Shown here one piece after another: positions 19,747 through 29,785 of a stretch of DNA of 64,000 nt (the first letter of the stretch is position 1; each line of letters starts with the position of its first letter). The DNA lies in assembly GCF_002970915.1 (NCBI RefSeq), contig NZ_CP027190.1, forward strand, positions 558,001-622,000, given 5' to 3'. The stretch comes from Lactobacillus sp. CBA3605. GTDB lineage: Bacteria; Bacillota; Bacilli; Lactobacillales; Lactobacillaceae. A program made the translations under genes and the position numbers. Below the pieces are notes generated by a model that worked only from the letters and a program-made list of their open reading frames with translations, did not search any database and was not told the DNA's origin.

Positions 19747-20388
19747 TTATTTCCAGTAACTGTAACGTTTTTCGACTTGACGTAACACAAAGGTCGTCAC
19801 CCCAGTCAGTAACAAATAAATGATACCAACTAAAACTAATGGTACTAAGGTCACGTCCCGAGCGGTTGCGACGTTGCCGGCTCGTAATAAGTCGCCCAAG
19901 CCAATGACATAAACCAACGATGAATCCTTGACCAAGTTAATCACTTCATTACCCACGGATGGCAAGACAATCTTAACTACTTGTGGAATGATAATCTTAC
20001 GAATCGTTTGTGGATAACTCAACCGTAAGACCCGGGCACTCTCATACTGACCATTATCGATTGATTGCAAGCCACCACGGAAAATTTCTGCGAAGTAAGC
20101 CGCATAGTTTAGGATAAAGGCAAACAGTGCCGCATCATAACGTTGGAAGACAACTCCGATTAGGGGTAATCCATAAAACACGAAGATTAATTGGAGTAAC
20201 AATGGTGTTCCTCGCATCAGCCAAACATAAAAAGTCAACAGCCATTGTAATGGTTTAATATTTGAAATTAATCCCAAACTAATTAATAACCCCAATGGAA
20301 TCGATCCGATTAGCGTCCAAATAAAAATCTGTAGCGTCATGCCGGCGCCGGATAATAATGATGGCAAAATTTCTGAAATATAATGCAT
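19747..20388 (-). CDS. polar amino-acid ABC transporter, permease (HisY-like)
   Basis: A 213-residue membrane permease of the HisMQ/GlnP type with about five hydrophobic segments and the EAA-like loop around ESARVLRLSYPQTIRKIIIPQ that contacts the ATPase. The start chosen is ATG at 20386-20388, behind GGGAGGG; a longer in-frame reading upstream would run into the leader terminator and is not real. It is the first gene after a long regulatory leader with two T-box-type terminators, so expression should rise when its cognate tRNA is uncharged. Confidence 0.9.
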   Translation of the reverse strand: MHYISEILPSLLSGAGMTLQIFIWTLIGSIPLGLLISLGLISNIKPLQWLLTFYVWLMRGTPLLLQLIFVFYGLPLIGVVFQRYDAALFAFILNYAAYFAEIFRGGLQSIDNGQYESARVLRLSYPQTIRKIIIPQVVKIVLPSVGNEVINLVKDSSLVYVIGLGDLLRAGNVATARDVTLVPLVLVGIIYLLLTGVTTFVLRQVEKRYSYWK

Positions 20389-20422
20389 AAGCTTAACCCT
20401 CCCAAATTTAATTAACAGTAAC

Positions 20423-20485
20423 AAAAAAGTCCCCTTGAGAAAAAATCTCAAGAGGACGTCTATGCGCGGTGCCACCTCACTTCGC
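20423..20485 (-). promoter_or_regulatory. second, partial T-box module (antiterminator plus terminator)
   Basis: Downstream of the complete T-box lies a second T-box sequence on the minus strand (GAGGTGGCACCGCGC, 20464-20478) followed by its own terminator stem (20428-20456) and T tract ending 35 bases before the permease start. Only about 45 bases separate it from the first terminator, too few for a Stem I, so this module has no specifier of its own. Confidence 0.75.
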
Positions 20486-20525
20486 AGCAACCTCACAGTC
20501 ACTGCCTCAGGGAGTTTAGTGATAA

Positions 20526-20790
20526 TAAAAAAATCGTCCCTAGGTCTAAAACCTAAGAGGACGATTAATATCGCGGTACCACCTCAACTTTATCAATTGC
20601 TCACGCAACTGAACTCAGCGAGTTTATCACTAAACTCCACCGCTAACGAGGCCAACCGGAACAGCTTACTTCGTTCAGCCATTCAACTCACAGATGTGGT
20701 TCGTTGTTTAAACGTGATCGACTTTCCAGCGCCGTCGACTCTCTGCTCACCGTCTAACCAACTACTCTTCTGTTCTTTGTTTTTTAATGT
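20526..20790 (-). promoter_or_regulatory. T-box riboswitch, specifier CAC (His)
   Basis: The minus-strand leader has the T-box hallmarks in order: AGAGTA of Stem I, AGAGAGTCG of the AG-bump region, a specifier loop GAA-C-CAC-A (CAC at 20696-20698), CTGTGAG, the T-box GAGGTGGTACCGCG (20571-20585) and a terminator stem (20534-20566) with a 7-base T tract. The specifier was located by comparing with the two other T-boxes here, where the same GAA-N-codon-purine rule gives GTA before valS and ATG before metN. It predicts antitermination by uncharged tRNA-His. Confidence 0.85.
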
Positions 20791-20797
20791 TGTTCTC

Positions 20798-20826
20798 ATA
20801 TTAACCAAAACTTAACGCATCGTCAA
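20798..20826 (-). promoter_or_regulatory. promoter of the T-box-controlled transporter operon
   Basis: Minus strand TTGACG (20821-20826), 17-base spacer, TAATAT (20798-20803), directly upstream of the T-box leader. Confidence 0.75.
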
Positions 20827-20833
20827 GTCTTTT

Positions 20834-21640
20834 TTATTTATTTCGATGAAAAATACCAGTAATCCGTGACCAGACCCCTGGTTTTTTGGTTTCAAGATTC
20901 ATTAAAGGTACCGTCTCGCCCTCTAAACGCCGCGCAATATTTCGATAACCTTGTGCAGCCGCATTTTTAGGATCTAACACAATAGGTTCCCCATTATTAG
21001 AGGTCCGAATCACTGCATCATCGTCAAAAACAATTCCTAACAAATCAATGGACAAATGATGGGTAATCTCATCAATATCCATCGTTTCACCATCTTGCAT
21101 CATCCGGCGCCGAATCCGATTAATCACTAACTTAGGCGCTTCTGCTAATGGATATTGTTCCAATAAGCCCACGACCCGATCAGCATCACGAATGGCCGAG
21201 ATTTCAGGCGTTGAGACAATAATCGCCGCATCAGCCCCAGCAATCGCGTTCATAAAGCCGCGTTCGATCCCAGCCGGACAGTCTAACAAGACATAGTCAA
21301 AATCAGGCTTCAATTCCTCAACCAATGCTTTAACTTGGTCCGGATTCAAAGAATCCTTATCCGCATTTTGAGCCGCTGGTAGTAAGAACAATAAGTCGTC
21401 AAAACGTTTATCTTTAACTAATGCTTGTCGTAACTGAGCCCGATTTTCAACCACGTCGACAATATCATACAAGATTCGATTATCAAGGCCTAAAATGACG
21501 TCTAAATTACGTAACCCAATATCTAAATCAACTAGGCACACTTTTTTGCCCATTAAGGCTAACGCCGTCCCGAGATTGGCCGTCGTAGTTGTTTTACCAA
21601 CACCGCCTTTACCTGAGGTAACGACAATTGCTTTTCCCAT
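20834..21640 (-). CDS. minD: septum-site determining ATPase MinD
   Basis: MinD is the membrane-bound ATPase that positions the MinC inhibitor so that FtsZ rings form at mid-cell. The deviant Walker A KGGVGKTTTTANLG is at the N-terminus, and the last residues (around PGVWSRITGIFHRNK) form the amphipathic membrane-targeting helix. I choose the ATG at 21638-21640, which overlaps the minC stop as TGATG; a TTG one codon upstream is possible. At 268 residues it is of normal length. It is the last gene of the mreB-mreC-mreD-minC-minD run. No MinE or DivIVA gene is in the window. Confidence 0.96.
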   Translation of the reverse strand: MGKAIVVTSGKGGVGKTTTTANLGTALALMGKKVCLVDLDIGLRNLDVILGLDNRILYDIVDVVENRAQLRQALVKDKRFDDLLFLLPAAQNADKDSLNPDQVKALVEELKPDFDYVLLDCPAGIERGFMNAIAGADAAIIVSTPEISAIRDADRVVGLLEQYPLAEAPKLVINRIRRRMMQDGETMDIDEITHHLSIDLLGIVFDDDAVIRTSNNGEPIVLDPKNAAAQGYRNIARRLEGETVPLMNLETKKPGVWSRITGIFHRNK

Positions 21641-22308
21641 CAAAGATGTCCTCCATTCCGCGTGAATAATTTTGGTCGTACACGTTTGAGTTGATTCAAG
21701 GGTTGATAATCAAGCACCTGAATATCGTTAATATAAACAACATTCGTGCCGGTCACAATCTTCTCTAAATCAACCAATTCTAATAATTCACCAACCCGCA
21801 CCCGAGGAACGGTTGCTAAGTCGCTCACAATCACGGCATCATTATGATCAGGATAGCCAGCCTCTAATGCACCAGCCACTTCACCCATGACAAAAATACT
21901 ACCGGTTGCGCGTAAGATACCACCTTCGTGAATCTTACCGAAAAATAACACGTCCCCCGTCACAGCAATCACTTGCCCATTACGGATAATTTGATTCACT
22001 AAGTGGACCGTATTGCGATCAATCATGGCTAAGGCATCCGCCGTCACAATAACATCAGCCGTTAATTTATGAATACTAAATAACGGATAACGATTGACCA
22101 GCTGAGTCACTTGCTTAGTTTGGTCGGCCGTTAACAACCGACCTTCAGTACTCATATCAAAAGAAATTTGTTTTTCAGTCGTATTGTCAACTTGCATCCG
22201 GGTTAACAAGGCCTTCAGATCAACCATGATTTCATCGAAACTGGCGGCTTGCCGAAAAATCAAGTCATAGCCATCATTGCTGGCTTTTAAAACCACACTT
22301 TGCTGCAT
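21640..22308 (-). CDS. minC: septum-site determining protein MinC
   Basis: MinC inhibits FtsZ assembly away from mid-cell. This 222-residue protein has a divergent N-terminal FtsZ-binding domain (about 1-100) and the C-terminal right-handed beta-helix domain (about 110-210), seen in repeats such as GDVLFFGKIHEGG and GSIFVMGEVAGALEAGYP that typify MinC and mediate dimerisation and MinD binding. The stop codon overlaps the minD start. It follows mreD by 23 bases, as in Bacillus, where mreBCD-minCD form one operon. Confidence 0.93.
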   Translation of the reverse strand: MQQSVVLKASNDGYDLIFRQAASFDEIMVDLKALLTRMQVDNTTEKQISFDMSTEGRLLTADQTKQVTQLVNRYPLFSIHKLTADVIVTADALAMIDRNTVHLVNQIIRNGQVIAVTGDVLFFGKIHEGGILRATGSIFVMGEVAGALEAGYPDHNDAVIVSDLATVPRVRVGELLELVDLEKIVTGTNVVYINDIQVLDYQPLNQLKRVRPKLFTRNGGHL

Positions 22309-22331
22309 GTTAATTCCTTTCCACCGACTAC

Positions 22332-22850
22332 TTAATTAACCCTTAGATACAACTGCCGTACCGGATAATACAAAACAACGAAAATAGCTAAGTTGACGGC
22401 AATCGTCGGGCCTAGCGTATAGACCGCAAAGTCAGTTATGTTACTGGTAATCACTTTCCCAATTAAGTACCAAATGTACACAAATGATTCAACAATCGTC
22501 AAATTGATAATGTAAACCATCAGCATGGTCAAAAAATTTAAATCCAACCACGGCTTAAATTGACGACACAAGTACACCACTAATGGCAAGGCCAGTAGGT
22601 AGACGCCAAAAACGCCTGTATAAAACCAATCAAAAACCAAGCCGGCAAAAGCCGACCAGATTCCAATGGCCAGTTCATTCCGATCATCTAAAAAGACAGC
22701 GAACACAATCCATAGTAGGACTAAGTGCAACACACTGGAATATGGATATTTAAATAAACTGCCAGCAAACACGTTGGACAATGACCCATCTAAAAACAAG
22801 GCAATGAATAGGCCCACCGGAAAGATTATTTTTAACCGTGAATACCTCAA
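22332..22850 (-). CDS. mreD: rod shape-determining protein MreD
   Basis: A 172-residue membrane protein with about five hydrophobic segments. MreD family members are poorly conserved; identity rests on size, hydrophobicity and position between mreC and minC. MreD takes part in the elongasome that guides lateral peptidoglycan synthesis with MreB, MreC and RodA. Translation starts at TTG (22848-22850) behind GGGGAGGG. The gap to mreC is 16 bases. Confidence 0.9.
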   Translation of the reverse strand: MRYSRLKIIFPVGLFIALFLDGSLSNVFAGSLFKYPYSSVLHLVLLWIVFAVFLDDRNELAIGIWSAFAGLVFDWFYTGVFGVYLLALPLVVYLCRQFKPWLDLNFLTMLMVYIINLTIVESFVYIWYLIGKVITSNITDFAVYTLGPTIAVNLAIFVVLYYPVRQLYLRVN

Positions 22851-22866
22851 TATGATGGCCCTCCCC

Positions 22867-23712
22867 TTATTGTTCGGCGACCGTTACGACCGTCAAATCA
22901 CTAAGGTCAGCAGCGGGGGTTATCTCAACTTCAGAAGCTAACCCATAATCATCTTGTTTAACTTTGGCAACGGTGCCGACGTATAGGCCTTTAGGGGTAA
23001 TCCCACCAAGCCCACTCGTGACAACCTTGTCACCTTTTTTAATCTTAACTTTAGACGTCACTGAACCCATTTCAAGTAGATTGGTACTCTTATCATAGCC
23101 AGAAACGATGCCATTAACAGTTGCGCCTTTGCTATTCGTAATCTGAATGGCAAACTTATCGGCCGTCGAACTCGTATTTGAAATTAGTTCCACTTTAGAA
23201 TTGGTCTGATTAACTTCAACGACCCGGCCAATTAAGCCAGTTTGTGACATGACTGGCATATTCTTCTTGACCCCCGCCGTAGCACCTTTTGAAATCACCA
23301 ATTGGTTCATCCAAGACGATGGCGTCCGGGTTAAGACATTTGCGGTCACAGCCGTATAGTTAGTCAGTGAGTCATTCAATTTTAGTTCTTTACGTAACTG
23401 TTTATTTTCAGCAGTCGTCGTTTGAGCAGTGACCTTAGCTTGCGCTAACTGATCAACTTGCTTCTTTAACTTTTGATTTTCTTGATAAGTGTTCAATAAG
23501 TCAGACACTGAATTAGTCGCGCTTTGTAACCCATTGACCGGCCAAGCAATGACTCGGTCAACTGCCCCCGCCACATCGTTCCCAAATTGTTGGACTAATG
23601 GCGGCGTTGACTTACGGTCACGAACAGCGACAGAAACGCTCATCAAGCCGAAACTGATAAGTAATAAGATGATAACAATCACCAATTTACGGTTAGAGAA
23701 AAACTTTTGCAT
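22867..23712 (-). CDS. mreC: rod shape-determining protein MreC
   Basis: MreC is a bitopic elongasome protein. The 281-residue product begins with a cytoplasmic basic stretch and a membrane helix (about residues 9-27), then a coiled coil (about 60-105, rich in Leu, Lys and Gln) and two beta-barrel domains. I start at ATG (23710-23712), behind GGGGG and just before the basic MQKFFSNRK; a longer in-frame version has no ribosome binding site. It follows mreB by 70 bases. Confidence 0.94.
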   Translation of the reverse strand: MQKFFSNRKLVIVIILLLISFGLMSVSVAVRDRKSTPPLVQQFGNDVAGAVDRVIAWPVNGLQSATNSVSDLLNTYQENQKLKKQVDQLAQAKVTAQTTTAENKQLRKELKLNDSLTNYTAVTANVLTRTPSSWMNQLVISKGATAGVKKNMPVMSQTGLIGRVVEVNQTNSKVELISNTSSTADKFAIQITNSKGATVNGIVSGYDKSTNLLEMGSVTSKVKIKKGDKVVTSGLGGITPKGLYVGTVAKVKQDDYGLASEVEITPAADLSDLTVVTVAEQ

Positions 23713-23782
23713 AATGAACCCCCGGTCGAAAATCCTATGATTTAACAATAAATAAGCGGGAAGTCATCTTCCCGCTCACCTG

Positions 23783-24796
23783 TTATCGCTTTTTCATAAC
23801 GTCGATGCTCTTGAGTGATTCTCCAGTCCCAACGGCCACACAATCGAGTGGTTCATTAGCAATGAATACTGGCACTTTAGTTTCGTCAGCAATCACTTCG
23901 GAAAGATTCTTTAATAAGGCACCACCACCGGTTAACACAATCCCATGATCAATTACATCAGAGGCAATTTCGGGAGAGGTCTCTTCCAAGGTCTCTTTAA
24001 TGGCTGAAACCATTTCAGAAACAATTTCTTGGATGGCTTCGGCAACGTCAACTGCGGAAATTTCAACGGTTTTTGGTAAGCCTGAAATCAAATCACGGCC
24101 ACGAATCGTTGATCCTTCAATGTCAGCTGCAGCTTCTAATGAAGCAGAACCAACGTCGATTTTCAATTGTTCGGCAGTCCGTTCACCGATTAACAAGTTA
24201 AATTTTTGACGAACATGATAGATGATTGAATCATCAATCTTATCGCCAGCCATTCGAATGGACCGACTTGACACAATTCCACCTAATGAAATGGTCGCAA
24301 CATCTGTCGTTCCGCCACCAATATCAACAACCATGCTACCGGTTGGATCCATGACTGGCAAGCCAGCCCCAATCGCTGCGGCAAATGGTTCTTCAATGAC
24401 GTAAGCGTCACGCGCACCAGCGACCCGAGTCGCATCAATAACGGCCCGCTTTTCAACTTCCGTCACACCACTTGGTACACAAACCATGACATATGGTTTA
24501 CCGTTTGAACGGCCCAATGTCTTCTGAATAAAGTATTTCATCATCGCAACGGTGGTATCATAATCCGCAATGACCCCATCTTTCATTGGTCGAATTGCCA
24601 CGATACTTGCTGGGGTTCTCCCGATCATATCTCGTGCTTCTGAGCCAACTGATACAATTTCGCCAGTTTTCGTGTTCTTCGAAACTACGGATGGTTCCCG
24701 TAACACGATTCCCTTGCCGTCAACATACACGATTGTATTGGCCGTACCGAGATCGATCCCGATATTTTTTGTCCCAAATCCGAACACTACATTCAT
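23783..24796 (-). CDS. mreB: rod shape-determining actin homologue MreB
   Basis: MreB forms membrane-associated filaments that orient cell-wall elongation. The 337-residue protein has the actin-fold phosphate-1 motif [10 protein letters not shown], the phosphate-2 motif [12 protein letters not shown] and the adenosine motif [11 protein letters not shown]. Two hydrophobic residues at the N-terminus (VVFGFG) fit a membrane-inserting end. It is the first gene of the mreBCD-minCD operon. A strong extended -10 (TGC-TATAAT, minus strand, 24845-24850) lies about 50 bases upstream. Confidence 0.97.
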   Translation of the reverse strand: MNVVFGFGTKNIGIDLGTANTIVYVDGKGIVLREPSVVSKNTKTGEIVSVGSEARDMIGRTPASIVAIRPMKDGVIADYDTTVAMMKYFIQKTLGRSNGKPYVMVCVPSGVTEVEKRAVIDATRVAGARDAYVIEEPFAAAIGAGLPVMDPTGSMVVDIGGGTTDVATISLGGIVSSRSIRMAGDKIDDSIIYHVRQKFNLLIGERTAEQLKIDVGSASLEAAADIEGSTIRGRDLISGLPKTVEISAVDVAEAIQEIVSEMVSAIKETLEETSPEIASDVIDHGIVLTGGGALLKNLSEVIADETKVPVFIANEPLDCVAVGTGESLKSIDVMKKR

Positions 24797-24844
24797 CCCT
24801 TCATCATTTACAATTTAATTTATTTATTAGTCATAATAGTAAGT

Positions 24845-24873
24845 ATTATAGCATAGTAGCTCAGCATTAAAAA
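24845..24873 (-). promoter_or_regulatory. promoter of the mre-min operon (extended -10)
   Basis: TATAAT on the minus strand (24845-24850) preceded by TGC; the -35 at 17-base spacing (TTTTTA) is poor, as is common with extended -10 promoters. Confidence 0.55.
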
Positions 24874-25009
24874 TACTGCCTGAATCCTAGCATACCGTAA
24901 TCTATAAAAAAATACAGTCCCATTATTGAACTTAGATAAAATTTAACAAAAAAATGGCGCTAAGTCGAGTGATTACCCGTCCTAACCCCATTTATTTTAA
25001 CACATTATA

Positions 25010-25651
25010 TTATGAACCTATATTACAATTTAATAAGCCTCGCTCTGCAAAACTAATGTAATCCGTCGCTCCCACCACAAAACTATCCAATACCGGCACT
25101 CCCAATAAATTGCCGCTAGCCACTAAGCGTTGGGTAAATTCCGTATCTTTTGACGATGGTTCTGGATCACCACTCGGATGATTATGGGCAATCACAATTC
25201 GTGCCGTTGGACTGTCTAACGCCACGCGAAAAATTTCACGTGGATGGACAGGACACGCATTCAAGGTGCCTTGAAACACAATTTTCTGTTTAATAATTTG
25301 ATTTTTAGTATTCAAACATAATAAAACTAATTGTTCTTGGTCAAGCCCTGTAAACTCCTGTATCAATTGCGCCCCTAGTTGCTGGGTTCCGTAAACTTGA
25401 CCGAACTTAATGCGGGATGATGGTTGTTGTAACAACTGACCACACCGAATTGCCACTAGTAAGCTTTGCCACAGCGGCTCAGTAGCAGGTTGCAGCACCC
25501 ATTCATCCACCTTTTGTGCCGGATAAGCCGTTTCAAACGCAACGGTCGACCTTTGCGCTGCGGCAGGCGCCAAAAAGCCATTGAAAAATTGTTGAATTAG
25601 CGCGTGAATCTGAGTCAGTTGTGCGTCGGTTCGATTGGTTAATAAACTCAT
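25010..25651 (-). CDS. radC: RadC-family JAB1/MPN domain protein
   Basis: A 213-residue RadC homologue. The C-terminal MPN domain carries the JAMM metal motif in HNHPSGDPEPSSKD, preceded by the FQGTLNACPVHPREIF segment typical of the family. The N-terminal helix-hairpin-helix part is short and divergent, making the protein a little shorter than the usual 220-230. The name comes from an old misassigned radiation phenotype; the function is unknown, with a role in DNA handling or competence only suspected. It lies between mreB and folC in the same direction, as in many Firmicutes. Confidence 0.92.
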   Translation of the reverse strand: MSLLTNRTDAQLTQIHALIQQFFNGFLAPAAAQRSTVAFETAYPAQKVDEWVLQPATEPLWQSLLVAIRCGQLLQQPSSRIKFGQVYGTQQLGAQLIQEFTGLDQEQLVLLCLNTKNQIIKQKIVFQGTLNACPVHPREIFRVALDSPTARIVIAHNHPSGDPEPSSKDTEFTQRLVASGNLLGVPVLDSFVVGATDYISFAERGLLNCNIGS

Positions 25652-25695
25652 CTAAAAGCCCCCTATTCGATATAGGTCAACTCCGTAACATCAGT

Positions 25696-27009
25696 CTATT
25701 CTGCTTTAAAGTAAGCCCGCACAGCCGAAATAAAATAAAGCGATCCCGTCATTAATAACACATCATCACTCGACATCTCACTAGTGACATGTACCAAGGC
25801 CGACTGCCAATCAGCAAAGATTGGTGCCGTATAACCCGATGGTAGTTCTGCTTCTAAGGTTGCGGGCGCCGTTACTTGGCGGGCATTTGGTCCTGCAAAT
25901 TGGGTCAATATTAATTGCACATTGGCAAGCTGCGCCAACGTCTGAATCATTTTAGTGTGTTGTTTATCTGCTAAAACCGCAAAAATGACATACACCGTTT
26001 GTTGCTTAAAACGGCTCTTTAAGGTCGTCGCTAATTCTTGAACAGCTGGTTCATTATGCGCACCATCGATTAGAATCAACGGTGACTCATTCAGCCGTTC
26101 AAAACGACCCGGCCAAATTGTTTGTGACAAAGCTTGGCGAATATCGCGGGCTTGAACAGGTAATGATTGTTGCTGATGATACGTCAAGTAAGCTGCGAGG
26201 GCGAGGGCCGCATTATCTACTTGATAATCACCCAACAATGGGGTCGTTAATGCTTTAAAATGCTGATCAATCCCATTAAAATCAAACCGCTCTTCCCAGC
26301 CCTGTGGTGGTAACAGTCGCGTCGTAAAGTCTTGTCCCAATGTTTGCAGGGGTGCAGCTTGCTTAGCGGCCGTATCAACCATGACTGCCTGTGCTTCTGC
26401 GGGCAAGCGGCCAACCATGATTGGCACGCCAGCTTTAATAATCCCCGCCTTTTGGGTCGCAATCGCTGTTAAGGTGTGACCGAGAATCTGCATATGATCG
26501 TACCCAATCGTGGTAATAACACTTACTTTGGGCGTGAAGACATTGGTCGAGTCGTACAGCCCTCCCAACCCCACTTCAACAATGGCAATATCAATCGGTT
26601 GGGTCGCAAAATAACAAAACATCATGGCAGTGATAATTTCAAATTCCGTCGGGCCCCCAGTTGGTAACTCAGCATCCAACTTTGCAACCACTGGCTGAAT
26701 CATTTGAACTAATTCAACCAAATCAGCATCACTAATCGGTTGACCATCAACACTAATCCGTTCATTGAAGCGGGTAATAAATGGCGAGGTAAAGGTCCCC
26801 ACCGTCAAGCCATCGGCCATAAACAACTCGCGCAAATTGGCGACGGTCGACCCTTTGCCATTAGTCCCCGCCACATGAATGCCATTCACCTTTAATTGCG
26901 GATCACCAAGCTCGTGTAAAAATCGGCGCATCCGATCTAAAGTCGGCAACTTTTTAAACTTAGTGCGTCCATGAATAAACGCTAATGCCGTTGTATAATC
27001 GGTTATCAT
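25696..27009 (-). CDS. folC: folylpolyglutamate synthase / dihydrofolate synthase
   Basis: FolC adds glutamate to folates, and in folate-making species also to dihydropteroate. The Mur-ligase-like ATPase has GTNGKGST near residue 48 and downstream FTSPFITRFNERI and EVGLGGLYDSTN motifs; the C-terminal domain has IDGAHNEPAV. Start ATG at 27007-27009 follows GGGAGGG; a longer in-frame reading is not supported. Length 437 is normal. It is 78 bases after valS, with a terminator between, matching the valS-folC order of Bacillus and lactobacilli. Confidence 0.94.
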   Translation of the reverse strand: MITDYTTALAFIHGRTKFKKLPTLDRMRRFLHELGDPQLKVNGIHVAGTNGKGSTVANLRELFMADGLTVGTFTSPFITRFNERISVDGQPISDADLVELVQMIQPVVAKLDAELPTGGPTEFEIITAMMFCYFATQPIDIAIVEVGLGGLYDSTNVFTPKVSVITTIGYDHMQILGHTLTAIATQKAGIIKAGVPIMVGRLPAEAQAVMVDTAAKQAAPLQTLGQDFTTRLLPPQGWEERFDFNGIDQHFKALTTPLLGDYQVDNAALALAAYLTYHQQQSLPVQARDIRQALSQTIWPGRFERLNESPLILIDGAHNEPAVQELATTLKSRFKQQTVYVIFAVLADKQHTKMIQTLAQLANVQLILTQFAGPNARQVTAPATLEAELPSGYTAPIFADWQSALVHVTSEMSSDDVLLMTGSLYFISAVRAYFKAE

Positions 27010-27033
27010 TACTCTTAATCCCTCCCACACTTA

Positions 27034-27080
27034 GCAAAAAAGGCCCCGCGACACCTTCCAGTGACCCGTAGCCTTTTTTG
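27034..27080 (-). terminator. intrinsic terminator after valS
   Basis: Minus-strand stem starting AAAAAAGGC and closing GCCTTTTTT with an inner GGGTC/GACC-type pairing, T tract after; directly downstream of the valS stop. Confidence 0.75.
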
Positions 27081-27086
27081 TAAACT

Positions 27087-29756
27087 TTAAGCTTGCGCTT
27101 TAATGTCAATTAATCGTTGCTTTGTAGCAGCTAACTTAGTCTTATTATCAGCTAACTTAGCTTGTTCACTAGCGACAACATCCGCTGGTGCATTTGACAC
27201 AAACCGTTCGTTGCCTAACTTCTTAGTTGCCCGGGTAACTTCACCTTCAAATTTTGCTTGTTCTTTTTCAAGTTTTGCAATCTCATCATTTAAGTCAACC
27301 AGTTCAGCTAATGGCATGTAAACTTCGGCGTCACTAATCACTTGCGTCATGGCTAACTTCGGTGCCACCACCTTTGCGCCAATCGACAAACTCTTAGGAT
27401 GAGCAAAGCGTTGAATATAATCTTCATTAGTCTTGAAGACTGTCTGTAAACGTGTGCTATCAGTCTTAACCAGGATATCAACTGCTGATGACAACTTAGC
27501 GTTGGCTTCGGCCCGAATACTCCGAACCGCTGTAATCAATTCGATCAAGGCTGCCATGTCTGTTTCAGCAGTAGCGTCGTCAAAGTCAGGATGATCTACT
27601 GGATAAGCGGCGACCATGAGGGATTTACCCTCGTGTGGCATTGATAACCAGATTTTTTCTGTGACAAATGGCATGATTGGTTGTAGTAAGCGGAGCACCT
27701 GGTCCAAGACATAGGCTAAAACATTTTGCGTATTTTGCTTTGCTTGGGCGTCGTCACCCGTTAAGATGGCTTTACTCATTTCAATGTACCAATCACAGAA
27801 ATCATTCCAGATAAAGTTATACAAAGCCCGACCGGCTTCACCAAAATCAAACTTTTCAAAGGTCACCGTAACTTGTTTGACCGTCGTATTCAAGCGGCTT
27901 AAAATCCACTTATCTGCTAAGGTCCAGTCTGCTTTAGCGGGTAAAGTTGGCACCGTCATATCACCTAAGTTCATGATAACGTAACGGCTGGCATTCCAAA
28001 TTTTGTTAATGAAGTTCCAAGCTGCGTCCATCTTCGTATAACTGAAACGCACATCTTGCCCCGCAGTTGACCCATTCGATAGGAACCAACGTAAGGCATC
28101 CGCGCCATACTTTTGAATAACATCCATCGGATCAATCCCATTACCTAAGGATTTACTCATCTTACGCCCTTGTTCATCACGAATTAAACCATGCAATAAG
28201 ACGTGTTGGAACGGCCGTTTGCCAGTGAATTCCAGGCTTTGGAACATCATCCGTGAAACCCAGAAGAAGATAATATCATAACCGGTAACTAATGTATTTG
28301 TTGGGAAGTACCGCTTGAAATCAGCAGCATCTTCATCCGGCCAGCCCATGGTTGAAAATGGCCACAATGCACTTGAAAACCAGGTATCAAGCACATCGGG
28401 ATCTTGTTCCCAGTTTTCAATATCCTTTGGTGGTTCAACATCCACGTAAGTCTCGCCAGTCTTTTTATTGTACCAAGCTGGAATCCGATGTCCCCACCAA
28501 AGTTGCCGTGAAATAACCCAGTCATGAACGTTTTCCATCCATTGATTAAAGGTCTCTTCAAAACGATCAGGCACAAAATCAACTTTATCAGCGGTCTTTT
28601 GGTTCTTCAATGCTTGTTCAGCTAATGGCTGCATCTTCACGAACCATTGCGTTGATAACCGGGCTTCAACTTGAACCCCAGTCCGTTCAGAATGACCAAC
28701 ACTATGCACAATTGGGTCAATCTTAAGCATTAAGTCTTGGGCTTCCAAATCCTTAACCATGGCTTTACGTGCTTCAAAACGATCCATACCGACGTATTTA
28801 CCGGCATTTTCATTCATGGAGGCATCTTCATTCATGGTATTAATCCGCTTTAAGTCATGCCGATTTCCTACTTTAAAGTCATTAGGATCATGTGCAGGCG
28901 TGATTTTAACCATCCCAGTCCCAAATTCAGGATCAACATAAGCATCCGCAATAATCGGAATTGCCCGGTCTGCTAGTGGCAAAATAACTTGCTTACCCAC
29001 GAGTTCCTTATAGCGATCATCACTCGGATTAACCGCTACCGCAGTATCGCCCATCATGGTTTCTGGCCGAGTTGTTGCAATTTCGATATAGTGCTTGCCA
29101 TTGAACGTATAATCTTGATCTGCAAAGGGATACTTCACATGATAAAAAGCACCTTCGTCATCCTTATGAATAACTTCAATGTCAGACAGCGCTGTTCGCG
29201 CCTGTGGATCCCAATTAATAATGTATTCGCCCCGATAAATCAGGCCCTTTTTGTAGAGGGTGACAAAGACTTTTTTAACAGCCGCTGACACGCCTTCATC
29301 CATCGTGAAACGTTCACGTGAATAATCTAATGATAAGCCCATCTTTGACCATTGTTGCTTAATAATGCTGGCATATTCATCTTTCCAGTCCCAAACTTGC
29401 TGAATAAACTTTTCCCGGCCAAGGTCATAACGACTGATGCCCTGTTCACGTAATTTAGCTTCAACTTTAGCCTGCGTGGCAATTCCAGCATGATCCATCC
29501 CAGGCAACCAGAGTGTGTCATAGCCTTGCATCCGTTTTTGGCGAATAATAATATCTTGTAAAGCCGTATCCCAAGCATGGCCTAAATGTAACTTACCCGT
29601 GACATTGGGTGGGGGTAAAACGATGGAATATGGTTGTGCTTTTTTATCACCCGAAGGCTTAAATAAATCTTCATCGAGCCAAGTCTGATACCGACCTGCT
29701 TCCACGGCAGTCGGATCATATTTAGTTGGCATATCAGTCGTAACTTCTTCTGACAT
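27087..29756 (-). CDS. valS: valyl-tRNA synthetase
   Basis: A class I synthetase charging tRNA-Val. The HIGH-type motif HLGH is at residues 57-60 in [14 protein letters not shown], and [10 protein letters not shown] supplies KMSKS in the second half of the catalytic core; an editing domain with the [10 protein letters not shown] segment lies between. The C-terminal 70 residues are a coiled coil, as in other ValRS. Start ATG (29754-29756) is chosen for its spacing from AAAGGA; GTG three codons upstream would overlap it. Length 889 is normal. Expression is set by the T-box leader with a GTA (Val) specifier. Confidence 0.97.
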   Translation of the reverse strand: MSEEVTTDMPTKYDPTAVEAGRYQTWLDEDLFKPSGDKKAQPYSIVLPPPNVTGKLHLGHAWDTALQDIIIRQKRMQGYDTLWLPGMDHAGIATQAKVEAKLREQGISRYDLGREKFIQQVWDWKDEYASIIKQQWSKMGLSLDYSRERFTMDEGVSAAVKKVFVTLYKKGLIYRGEYIINWDPQARTALSDIEVIHKDDEGAFYHVKYPFADQDYTFNGKHYIEIATTRPETMMGDTAVAVNPSDDRYKELVGKQVILPLADRAIPIIADAYVDPEFGTGMVKITPAHDPNDFKVGNRHDLKRINTMNEDASMNENAGKYVGMDRFEARKAMVKDLEAQDLMLKIDPIVHSVGHSERTGVQVEARLSTQWFVKMQPLAEQALKNQKTADKVDFVPDRFEETFNQWMENVHDWVISRQLWWGHRIPAWYNKKTGETYVDVEPPKDIENWEQDPDVLDTWFSSALWPFSTMGWPDEDAADFKRYFPTNTLVTGYDIIFFWVSRMMFQSLEFTGKRPFQHVLLHGLIRDEQGRKMSKSLGNGIDPMDVIQKYGADALRWFLSNGSTAGQDVRFSYTKMDAAWNFINKIWNASRYVIMNLGDMTVPTLPAKADWTLADKWILSRLNTTVKQVTVTFEKFDFGEAGRALYNFIWNDFCDWYIEMSKAILTGDDAQAKQNTQNVLAYVLDQVLRLLQPIMPFVTEKIWLSMPHEGKSLMVAAYPVDHPDFDDATAETDMAALIELITAVRSIRAEANAKLSSAVDILVKTDSTRLQTVFKTNEDYIQRFAHPKSLSIGAKVVAPKLAMTQVISDAEVYMPLAELVDLNDEIAKLEKEQAKFEGEVTRATKKLGNERFVSNAPADVVASEQAKLADNKTKLAATKQRLIDIKAQA

Positions 29757-29785
29757 ATGGAACACGTCCTTTCATTTTTGGGACA

